From: Oscillospiraceae bacterium | GTDB taxonomy: Bacteria > Bacillota > Clostridia > Oscillospirales > UBA929 | Length of the DNA: 11,251 bases | Assembly: GCA_009784085.1 (NCBI GenBank) | Contig: WRCJ01000053.1 | Span: 1-11,251 of the forward strand | Direction of reading: 5' to 3' | Shown here: positions 1 to 6,313 of the stretch, piece after piece | How the letters are laid out: every line of letters starts with the position of its first letter | Numbering within the stretch: position 1 is the first letter of the stretch | Made by a program: the position numbers and the translations under genes | The notes under the pieces: model-generated | Database searches by the model: none | Told to the model about the DNA's origin: nothing | Seen by the model: only the letters and a program-made list of their open reading frames with translations

Positions 1-1
1 C

Positions 2-1159
2 GACCCGCCCCGCCCCGAGTGCGCCGAAGCCATCGCGACGGCGCGCAACGCCGGCGTCCGCACGGTGATGATTACCGGCGACCACGCGGCCACGGCGGGG
101 GCCATCGCCCGCGACATCGGGCTGATAACCGAAACTGGCCGGGTCGTGACCGGGCTGGAACTGACCGAGATGAGCGACGAGGAGCTGATAGAAAACGTCG
201 CGCAGTATTCGGTCTACGCGCGCGTTTCCCCCGAGGACAAAATCAGAATCGTCGAGGCCTGGCAGGAGCACGACGAAGTCGTCGCGATGACCGGCGACGG
301 CGTGAACGACGCGCCGGCGCTCAAAGCCGCCGACGTGGGCGTGGCGATGGGCATCGCGGGCACCGAGGTCGCCAAAAGCGCGGCCGACATGGTCCTGACC
401 GACGATAATTTCAGCACCATCGTCGAAGCGGTGCGCAAAGGCCGCGACGTATTTTCCAATATCCGCAAGACGGTTTATTTCCTGTTGGTCTGCAATTTCT
501 CCGAGATCGTCATCATGCTGGGCGCCCAGCTGATGGGCTGGGGCATGCCCCTCACGCCCATCATGCTCCTGCTCATCAACGTCGTGGGCGACGGCATCCC
601 GGGCATGGCCCTCGCCCGTGAAAAGTCGGATCCGCGGATCATGCAGCGCAATCCCATCCGGCGCGACGAAAGCCTGTTCTCCGGCCTGCAATTCGTCATT
701 GGGAAGCAGATCATCTCGTTTGTGCTCGTCGCGTGGGTGGCCTACTACCTCGGCGCCACGGCGGATATCGCCAGCGGCGCCATCCGGTCGATTGCCGAGG
801 TCTCCCCTCTTGGCCAGACCATGACCTTCCTCGTCGTGGGATGGACGTCCATCTTGCATATCTTCACCGTGCGCAGCAGGAACTCGGTGTTTCGCAGGAC
901 CATCAAGGACAATCCCAGGCTGGCTCTAAGCGCCGTCGCCATGGTCGCCTTGTTCGCCCTGCTCGTGCTGGTGGCGCCCGTCGCCGCCGTTCTGGGCATG
1001 GTGCCCATCGACGGCGCCCATTGGCTCGATGTCGCCGGCCTCTCCCTTGTGCCCACGGCGACCGCCGAAATCGGGAAGCTCATCCAAAACTCCATAGAGT
1101 CCCTCAGGTACCGCCGCCGGTTGGTACAGCAAACGGAAAAAAGCGATGATTACCCTTAA
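2..1159 (+). CDS. P2-type cation-transporting ATPase (Ca2+-ATPase-like), C-terminal fragment
   Basis: The frame is open from the window edge, so the 5' part (A domain, phosphorylation DKTG motif, M1-M4) is missing; 385 residues remain. Seen in order: the P-domain motif MITGDHAATA (bases 65-94), the hinge motif TGDGVNDAPALKAADVGVAMG from base 290, then about six hydrophobic segments corresponding to M5-M10. M5 contains N-F-S-E (N at 494-496, E at 503-505) and M6 contains N-V-V-G-D (N at 578, D at 590). These match the SERCA M5 Asn/Glu and M6 Asn/Asp cation ligands, but the M6 Thr of SERCA is Gly here. Family knowledge: such pumps export Ca2+ (or Mn2+, Na+ or K+ in some branches) from the cytoplasm using ATP. 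The retained acidic residues favour a divalent cation, but the substrate cannot be settled from this fragment. The gene ends with TAA directly before a 10-bp tandem repeat. Confidence 0.93.
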   Translation, partial: DPPRPECAEAIATARNAGVRTVMITGDHAATAGAIARDIGLITETGRVVTGLELTEMSDEELIENVAQYSVYARVSPEDKIRIVEAWQEHDEVVAMTGDGVNDAPALKAADVGVAMGIAGTEVAKSAADMVLTDDNFSTIVEAVRKGRDVFSNIRKTVYFLLVCNFSEIVIMLGAQLMGWGMPLTPIMLLLINVVGDGIPGMALAREKSDPRIMQRNPIRRDESLFSGLQFVIGKQIISFVLVAWVAYYLGATADIASGAIRSIAEVSPLGQTMTFLVVGWTSILHIFTVRSRNSVFRRTIKDNPRLALSAVAMVALFALLVLVAPVAAVLGMVPIDGAHWLDVAGLSLVPTATAEIGKLIQNSIESLRYRRRLVQQTEKSDDYP

Positions 1160-1160
1160 A

Positions 1161-1190
1161 CGACAAAAAACGACAAAAAACGACAAAAAC
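1161..1190. repeat. 10-bp tandem repeat, 3 units, phased A-tracts
   Basis: Three consecutive 10-bp units, CGACAAAAAA twice and CGACAAAAAC once, start one base after the ATPase stop codon. The A5-A6 tracts recur every 10 bp, close to one helical turn, so this stretch should be intrinsically curved (established behaviour of phased A-tracts). The array ends 29 bases before the ATG at 1220. There is no inverted symmetry and it does not look like a terminator. Confidence 0.9.
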
Positions 1191-1218
1191 AACAACGAGG
1201 GGGGGTACTGGGGGAGCC

Positions 1219-1379
1219 AATGATTCAAGTCCGTTTTACGACTTCTTCAAGTCGAAAAACATCCGGTTCAGATGGAGATTGCACTCTACCTGAAATTATT
1301 CCGCCTAAAGAGGCGGGGGTCTTAACCCAGCTTGCCTTCGGCGAGACCCCCACCTCTAAGCGAAGCGTAGGTGGGGGAA
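1219..1379 (+). mobile_element. Structured element resembling an IS200/IS605-type end or orphan omega/HEARO-like RNA; no transposase
   Basis: Consecutive stem-loops: (1) 1233-1260, 12 pairing positions with one A.A mismatch and loop CTTC; (2) 1267-1294, 11 positions with one mismatch, one G.T pair and loop ATTGCA; (3) 1301-1316, CCGCCT/AGGCGG with loop AAAG; (4) 1315-1322 with 1344-1351, GGGGGTCT/AGACCCCC, enclosing CTTGCC/GGCGAG; (5) 1347-1355 with 1369-1377, CCCCCACCT/AGGTGGGGG, with a CTAAGCGAAGCGT loop. The last hairpin and its loop resemble IS200/IS605-family right ends as I remember them from Clostridia. The sequence AATGAT lies at both edges (1219-1224 and 1379-1384), and ATGA-type target motifs are, from memory, reported beside HEARO/IscB elements. 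No tnpA, tnpB or iscB is present, so this would be a non-autonomous or remnant copy. The boundaries are approximate and the family assignment is inference. Confidence 0.5.
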
Positions 1380-2350
1380 ATGATAGACGAAACGCCCTGC
1401 GCGCGCCCTTGCTGGCCTTATTGGCCTTGCTGGCCTCGCTGGCGTCGATATGCCTTTTGTGCTACGGTTGCGCCGGGGAGGCTGGGGATCCCCTGCCGGG
1501 GGACGCGACGCCGGATATTGGGATCGAAAAGGCGCCTTTTGCCGATCTCAAGGACAATTGGGCCTGGGTCATCGTCGACTGGGGCGGCGATATCCCCGGC
1601 GGCCAGGTGGCGGCGACCTCGTATGCTTCCCCTGACCGATTGGATAAGTTGGCCTGGGCGGCCAGCGCGGAGGAGCTGGCTTCCGTGCGGTACACGGGGG
1701 AGAAAGCCTCCACGGCAGAAAGCGGGGACGGCTACTTGTTTTTCGACAGCCTGTCCGGCCCTGTCTGGGAGGTGCCCCAGCCGCTGGCAGGCGATGCGTA
1801 CGATATGGTCCTGCTGCCCGAGTCATGCCGCCGCGGCCTCTTGCCCTTAACGCCCGGGTATACCGAGGTTCTCTGGGAGAATGGATATGAAACCAACGGG
1901 TATCCCGCGGCCGACCCGGGCGATGTAGCCGCCGCCGAGGCGCTCATTGATAATCGGGCGGTGGTGCACTCCGAATTGTTGGCCACCGATGGGCAGGGCG
2001 GGCGCGTCGGCCTCTTCCTGTTCGAAAACACGGACGAGACGGAAGATGCTTTGTTGCTCTTGATATGTTTTCGGGGGGATCGGAACGTCTACATGGAATT
2101 CACCGCGCCCCTGTACGATGGCCGGGCATCCTGGCGCCCCGACGCGGAGGAGGAAAGCATAGGCTTGTTTCAAGTCAAGCTGTTGTGCGAAACGGACGCC
2201 GGGCTGGTGATCGGTTTTTCCTGGTATGGCACGGAGGGCGTCGGTCAGTTTTTGTTGCTGGAAGACGAGGGGAACTTTGTAGAATTTATCACAGGGGAAT
2301 GGTACTACGACCCCTGGGAAGGCCAATTTACCTATGCGGAGTGGGCGTAG
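1220..2350 (+). CDS. Putative secreted lipoprotein of unknown function; 5' end disturbed by the structured element
   Basis: I do not recognise this family. The ATG at 1220 follows GGGGGAG (about 4 bases spacing) and gives 376 residues, but the first ~53 residues are translated from the stem-loop element and look unlike a real N-terminus. Real coding character begins near residue 59, with a hydrophobic stretch (LLALLALLASLASICLL) ending at a weak lipobox LCYGC (Cys84, base 1469). This suggests a type II signal peptide and an extracytoplasmic anchor. The mature part is acidic and rich in Trp, Tyr and Gly, with no motif I can name; it ends in a W/Y-rich segment (GEWYYDPWEGQFTYAEWA). There is no in-frame ATG or GTG between the element and the signal peptide. 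The ATG at 1380, preceded by GGTGGGGG, is in another frame. The gene may therefore use the ATG at 1220, use a TTG such as 1409, or be broken at its start. Confidence 0.65.
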   Translation: MIQVRFTTSSSRKTSGSDGDCTLPEIIPPKEAGVLTQLAFGETPTSKRSVGGGNDRRNALRAPLLALLALLASLASICLLCYGCAGEAGDPLPGDATPDIGIEKAPFADLKDNWAWVIVDWGGDIPGGQVAATSYASPDRLDKLAWAASAEELASVRYTGEKASTAESGDGYLFFDSLSGPVWEVPQPLAGDAYDMVLLPESCRRGLLPLTPGYTEVLWENGYETNGYPAADPGDVAAAEALIDNRAVVHSELLATDGQGGRVGLFLFENTDETEDALLLLICFRGDRNVYMEFTAPLYDGRASWRPDAEEESIGLFQVKLLCETDAGLVIGFSWYGTEGVGQFLLLEDEGNFVEFITGEWYYDPWEGQFTYAEWA

Positions 2351-2410
2351 CGCGGCGGGCGTCGCACACATGCGGGGGGCGCCTGCCTTGGGGGAATATA
2401 TTGACAGATG

Positions 2411-2433
2411 TGGTATAATGGGTAAAGGAGGGG
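2411..2433 (+). promoter_or_regulatory. Extended -10 promoter candidate and ribosome binding site of pbp1A
   Basis: TATAAT at 2414-2419 is preceded by TG at 2411-2412, the extended -10 signature. A TTGACA at 2401 is only 7 bp upstream, too close to be its -35 box, and nothing near 2391-2396 resembles a -35. AAAGGAGGGG at 2424-2433 is a strong Shine-Dalgarno, 6 bases before the ATG at 2440. Transcription from this -10 would start near 2426, leaving a very short leader that begins at or inside the Shine-Dalgarno. The ribosome site is firm; the promoter is tentative. Confidence 0.5.
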
Positions 2434-2439
2434 AGTTGT

Positions 2440-4938
2440 ATGCGAAGGGAGACACGGAGGGCACTGCGCTATGGCGGGCGGTCATTGGGCCGCGTCGTGG
2501 GCTGGGTCCTCAAGATCATTGGCACCATCTTGCTGATCATCATCATGTCTGGCATGATGACGACCATCATCGGCGTCATTTATGTCAACAACAACCTGAA
2601 AACCGATCAATATGTCGATCTCTATAACGTTCCGCTCAACCAGACCAGTACCGTCTATTACTATGACGGGGACGGCAATCGGCAAAAGCTGGAGACCCTC
2701 TACGCCAGGGAGAATCGGGAAATGGCGGCGTATGAGGAGATTCCCCCGCACATGATCAACGCGCTGATCGCCGTGGAGGATAAGCGCTTTTATTCCCATG
2801 AGGGCGTGGACTGGTGGCGCACCGTCGGGGCCTTTACCAATATGTTCACCAACAGCCAGGGCACTTACGGGGGCTCCACCATCACCCAGCAACTCATCAA
2901 GAATCTGACCGGCAACAAAGAGGTGACGATTGAGCGCAAGGTAGCGGAGATTTTCGGCGCCTTGGAGTGTGAGAAGCACTACGATAAGAAAGAGATCCTC
3001 CTGCTGTACCTGAACACCTGCTATTTCGGGCAGGGTTGCTACGGCGTCAAGACAGCCGCCCGCACGTATTTTAACAAGAACCTCAGCGATCTCTCGATAG
3101 CCGAATCGGCCAGCATCATCGGTATCACGAATGCGCCCACCCGCAACGATCCGTTCAACAATCCGAAAGAGAACAAAAAGCGGCAGGAAATGATCATCCA
3201 TGAGATGTTCGATCAGGAATTGATCGACGAGGAGCAGTACGAACAGGCGATCGCCGAAACCCTGGTCTTTGTGCCCGGCAACCGGCCTTCCGATCGCGGC
3301 ACGCAGTCTTTTTACGTCGAGCAGGTATACATGGACGTGGCGGCCGACCTTGCCGTGGAGCTGAACGCCTCGCTGGATTACGCCAAACAGCTGGTGCTCA
3401 ACGGCGGCCTGCAGATCGACGCCTTGGTGGATTTGGAAATCCAAAGCATCATCGACGATGTGTTTGAGCATAGGGAAAACATCCCGACGGTCAAGGGGCT
3501 GGATGAGCCGCAAGCCGCCCTGATCCTCATGGATCCTTACTCTGGCGCCGTGTTGGGCATGGCGGGCGGCGTGGGCGCAAAAGAGGGCAACCTGTTGCAC
3601 AACCGCGCGATCAAATCGGTGCGCCAGCCCGGATCGGCGTTCAAGCCCATCGCCGCTTACGCGCCGGCGATGGAGGAGGGGCTCATCACCCCTTACAGCA
3701 TCATCGACGATTCGCCCTTCCGCCTCGTGAAGGACGCGGCTTGGCCGCGCAACGCGGGCAGGAACTATCGCGGCCTCACCTCCGTGATGGAGGGCGTCAC
3801 CAGGTCGACGAACGCCGTCGCCGCCCGGGTCGTCGATATGCTCACGCCCGAAGCATCGTACCGGTTCTTGACCGACGAGCTGGGCGTCACGTCCCTGAAA
3901 ACAGAGGACATCGACTACGCGCCGATGTCTTTGGGCGCGCTGACAAGGGGGATATCGGTGCTGGAGATTACAGCGGCCTATTGCATGTTCCCCAATCGGG
4001 GGGAATATATCAAACCGCGCACATATTCGGTTGTAAGATATGCAAATGGGGAGATTCTCCTGGACAATACCCCCCAGCGGAGGATCGTCTTGCAGGAGAA
4101 AAATGCGTGGTATATGAACACGATGCTGCAAAATGTCGTCAACAGCGGCACGGGCACCCGCGCCAAACTGGACAGCGGCGTGCCCGCCGCCGGGAAAACC
4201 GGGACCACCACGGAGGACAAGGATCGCTGGTTCGTGGGCTACACCCCGCATTTCTGCGCCGGGGTGTGGTTTGGTTTCGACAACCCCAAAAAGATCAGCC
4301 TGGACGAATCGACCAACCCCGCGCTGGCCCTGTGGAAAATGGTCATGGATCGCGTCCATGAAGACGATGCCATCATGGGGCGCGTACACAGGATCCATTC
4401 CAGCGACGAGTTCTTCGAGGTGGATGAAGAGGACACGGTCAGGGCGTCGTATTGCCTGGACAGCGGCATGAAGCCCACCGACGCATGCAGGAATGACGCC
4501 CGGGGCAGCCGGACGGCCACCGGTATATTCTTTGTGGGCGACGAGCCGGACGAAGCCTGCACGATGCATGTCTATATCGAACAATGCCGGGAAACCGGCA
4601 GGCTGGCCACGCCCTATTGCCCGTCCAGCGGCGTCCGGCGCGTCGCGATGCTCAATTTCCCTCGGGATATGCCGGTAGCCGGCGTGGCGGTGGCGGACGA
4701 GGGCTATCGGATCCGCTACTACTCCGAGAAGGGCGGCGGGGGTTCCCCCGAAGTGGCTTCCGGTTTCTTTGCGCCCGCCAACCCGGGGGACGGGGCGTCC
4801 AATGGTTTTTGCACGACACATTATAAGGGATGGGTTCCGGAGCCGAGCCCGCCGCCGCCGCCGAATCCGCCGCCGACGAATAGCCCCGTTGTCACCGCGA
4901 CCCCGAACAATGACGATGACACCGCTGGCACGGAGTAA
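2440..4938 (+). CDS. Class A penicillin-binding protein (PBP1A-type transglycosylase/transpeptidase)
   Basis: This bifunctional peptidoglycan synthase of 832 residues polymerises lipid II and cross-links stem peptides outside the membrane. Residues 1-20 are a short basic cytoplasmic part and about 21-50 a membrane anchor. The GT51 glycosyltransferase domain (about 85-260) shows EDKRFYSHEG (catalytic Glu113), GGSTITQQLIKN (144-155) and the ERKVAEIFGALE segment. The transpeptidase domain (about 355-640) has SAFK (nucleophile Ser399), STN (456-458) and KTG (586-588). So both activities look intact. Past the catalytic domain lies a Cys-containing region with two C-x10-C motifs (672/683 and 716/727), each followed later by CTxH (707-710 and 791-794). 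The protein ends in a Pro-rich, then acidic, tail (about 800-832). The start at 2440 is fixed by the Shine-Dalgarno and the N-terminal anchor. The stop codon lies in the first unit of an 8-bp repeat. Confidence 0.97.
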   Translation: MRRETRRALRYGGRSLGRVVGWVLKIIGTILLIIIMSGMMTTIIGVIYVNNNLKTDQYVDLYNVPLNQTSTVYYYDGDGNRQKLETLYARENREMAAYEEIPPHMINALIAVEDKRFYSHEGVDWWRTVGAFTNMFTNSQGTYGGSTITQQLIKNLTGNKEVTIERKVAEIFGALECEKHYDKKEILLLYLNTCYFGQGCYGVKTAARTYFNKNLSDLSIAESASIIGITNAPTRNDPFNNPKENKKRQEMIIHEMFDQELIDEEQYEQAIAETLVFVPGNRPSDRGTQSFYVEQVYMDVAADLAVELNASLDYAKQLVLNGGLQIDALVDLEIQSIIDDVFEHRENIPTVKGLDEPQAALILMDPYSGAVLGMAGGVGAKEGNLLHNRAIKSVRQPGSAFKPIAAYAPAMEEGLITPYSIIDDSPFRLVKDAAWPRNAGRNYRGLTSVMEGVTRSTNAVAARVVDMLTPEASYRFLTDELGVTSLKTEDIDYAPMSLGALTRGISVLEITAAYCMFPNRGEYIKPRTYSVVRYANGEILLDNTPQRRIVLQEKNAWYMNTMLQNVVNSGTGTRAKLDSGVPAAGKTGTTTEDKDRWFVGYTPHFCAGVWFGFDNPKKISLDESTNPALALWKMVMDRVHEDDAIMGRVHRIHSSDEFFEVDEEDTVRASYCLDSGMKPTDACRNDARGSRTATGIFFVGDEPDEACTMHVYIEQCRETGRLATPYCPSSGVRRVAMLNFPRDMPVAGVAVADEGYRIRYYSEKGGGGSPEVASGFFAPANPGDGASNGFCTTHYKGWVPEPSPPPPPNPPPTNSPVVTATPNNDDDTAGTE

Positions 4939-4962
4939 CGGAGTAGCGGAGCAACGGGGTAA
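4931..4962. repeat. 8-bp tandem repeat, 4 units, spanning the pbp1A stop
   Basis: Four consecutive 8-bp units: CGGAGTAA, CGGAGTAG, CGGAGCAA, CGGGGTAA. The first contains the pbp1A stop codon (4936-4938). The array ends 14 bases before the GGGAGG ribosome site of ahcY. The T-run at 4970-4976 is not preceded by a hairpin, so I do not call a terminator here. Confidence 0.9.
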
Positions 4963-4992
4963 ATGTGACTTTTTTTGGGAGGGATCTTGCGA

Positions 4993-6231
4993 ATGAGTAT
5001 CATCAAAGACGCCGCGCTCGCCGAAGCCGGGCGGCAAAAAATTGATTGGGTCACCGCCTACATGCCGGTGCTGGGCGCGTTGTCTGCGGATTTTTCGCGG
5101 GAGAAGCCCTTCGATGGCCTCAAAATCGCGCTCTCCATCCACTTGGAAGCCAAGACCGCCCGGATGGCGCTGGCACTCCGCGAGGGCGGGGCCTGGGTGG
5201 CGGTCACGGGCTGTAACCCGCTGTCCACCCAAGACGACGTGGCGGCCGGGTTGGCCTCCCTGGGCATTGAGGTCAACGCCGTACATGGCGTCGACAAAGA
5301 GACATACGAGAGCCACCTGTCGGCCACGCTGTCCGGTTGCCCCCATCTGATCCTGGACGACGGCGGGGATTTCACCGCCCTGCTCCATGGGGAATGCGCG
5401 CCTTTTGCCGCAAACCTCCTCGGGGGGACCGAAGAGACGACTACCGGCGTGCATCGCTTGCGGGCCAGGGCAGAGGCCGGACGGCTACGCTTCCCCATGT
5501 TGGCGGTCAACGACGCCAGCTGTAAGCATCTCTTCGACAACCGCTACGGCACGGGGCAGTCCACATGGGCGGCATTGTTGCACACCACCAACGTGCAGGT
5601 GACCGGGAAGGTTGTCGTCGTGGCCGGCTACGGTTGGTGCGGCCGGGGCGTGGCGATGCGCGCCGCGGGGTTGGGGGCGCGCGTGGTGGTCACCGAGATC
5701 GATCCGATCAAGGCCATCGAGGCCGCCATGGATGGCTTTTCGGTCATGACGATGGAGGAGGCGGCGCCCCTCGGCGACTTTTTCATCACGGTCACCGGTT
5801 GCCGCGACGTGATTTGCGCCCGTCACATGGAGGCCATGAAGGACGGCGCGATCCTCTCCAACGCGGGGCATTTTGATGTGGAAGTCAGCGTACCCGACCT
5901 GCGCGCGCTGGCTGTCGATGTGGGGCCGCGCCGCCGGAACATCACCGGGTACCGCATGGCGGACGGCCGGGTACTCAACCTGCTGGCGGAGGGGCGGCTG
6001 GTCAACCTGGCTTCGGGCGACGGGCACCCGGCGGAGATCATGGACATGAGCTTCGCGGTGCAGGCGTTGTCGTTGCGGCACATGGCCCGTCACGGCAGTG
6101 GGCTGGCGCCCGGCGTTTACGATGTGCCGCCTGAAATCGACCGGGAGGTGGCCTCGCTCAAACTGGCGTCCATGGGGCTGGGGATCGATGCGCTGACACC
6201 GGAGCAGGAGGCGTATTTGCGGCAATACTAA
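4993..6231 (+). CDS. ahcY: S-adenosylhomocysteinase (adenosylhomocysteine hydrolase)
   Basis: Cleaves S-adenosylhomocysteine reversibly to adenosine and homocysteine with bound NAD+, removing the product inhibitor of SAM-dependent methyltransferases; cytoplasmic. It has 412 residues, the shorter form known from archaea and Thermotoga, lacking the insertion of longer bacterial and eukaryotic enzymes. Residues matching the human active site with a constant offset: His50 (H55), Asp123 in ILDDGGDFT (D131), Glu148 in EETTTGVH (E156), Lys178, Asp182 and Asn183 (K186, D190, N191), and His293 in GHFDVE (H301). The NAD-binding glycine motif is AGYGWCGRG (211-219). The ATG at 4993 is chosen because GGGAGG at 4977-4982 lies 10 bases upstream; an in-frame TTG at 4975 overlaps that site and would add only six residues. 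It is followed after 82 bases by metK, the enzyme making the SAM whose by-product AhcY removes. Confidence 0.97.
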   Translation: MSIIKDAALAEAGRQKIDWVTAYMPVLGALSADFSREKPFDGLKIALSIHLEAKTARMALALREGGAWVAVTGCNPLSTQDDVAAGLASLGIEVNAVHGVDKETYESHLSATLSGCPHLILDDGGDFTALLHGECAPFAANLLGGTEETTTGVHRLRARAEAGRLRFPMLAVNDASCKHLFDNRYGTGQSTWAALLHTTNVQVTGKVVVVAGYGWCGRGVAMRAAGLGARVVVTEIDPIKAIEAAMDGFSVMTMEEAAPLGDFFITVTGCRDVICARHMEAMKDGAILSNAGHFDVEVSVPDLRALAVDVGPRRRNITGYRMADGRVLNLLAEGRLVNLASGDGHPAEIMDMSFAVQALSLRHMARHGSGLAPGVYDVPPEIDREVASLKLASMGLGIDALTPEQEAYLRQY

Positions 6232-6240
6232 TACTAACAT

Positions 6241-6280
6241 GGGAAAAACAGGGAAAACGCGGGAAAAATAGCGCAAAACA
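6241..6280. repeat. 10-bp degenerate tandem repeat, 4 units, phased A-tracts
   Basis: Units GGGAAAAACA, GGGAAAACGC, GGGAAAAATA and a diverged GCGCAAAACA lie 9 bases after the ahcY stop. The A-tracts recur every 10 bp, as in the array after the ATPase gene, so curvature is expected. The array ends 33 bases before the metK ATG. The 82-base ahcY-metK gap is too short for a SAM-I riboswitch, and I see no promoter in it. Confidence 0.85.
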
Positions 6281-6313
6281 ATTGAGATATTAGAAAAAGG
6301 AGACAGTAAGCCA

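Noticed and set aside
1380..1850. Gene starting at the ATG after the structured element
   Set aside because: Its product is a Trp/Pro/Arg/Cys-rich out-of-frame reading of the lipoprotein; the signal peptide is in the other frame.
2354..2387. GGCGGGCG/CGCCTGCC inverted repeat after the lipoprotein gene
   Set aside because: Eight pairs including one G.T, but an 18-base loop and no T-run after it; not a convincing rho-independent terminator.
2401..2419. TTGACA followed by TATAAT
   Set aside because: The boxes are only 7 bp apart, so they cannot be one sigma-A promoter; only the extended -10 reading was kept.
4963..4976. T-run between pbp1A and ahcY as terminator
   Set aside because: No stem precedes it; the upstream sequence is a direct, not inverted, repeat.
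2482..5454. Very long open frame on the minus strand, antisense to pbp1A and ahcY
   Set aside because: A shadow of G+C-rich codon bias: its product is Arg/Gly/His-rich without motifs, and the opposite strand carries unmistakable catalytic motifs in both genes.
6232..6313. SAM riboswitch before metK
   Set aside because: The gap is 82 bases and half of it is a tandem repeat; no riboswitch core or terminator hairpin is visible.
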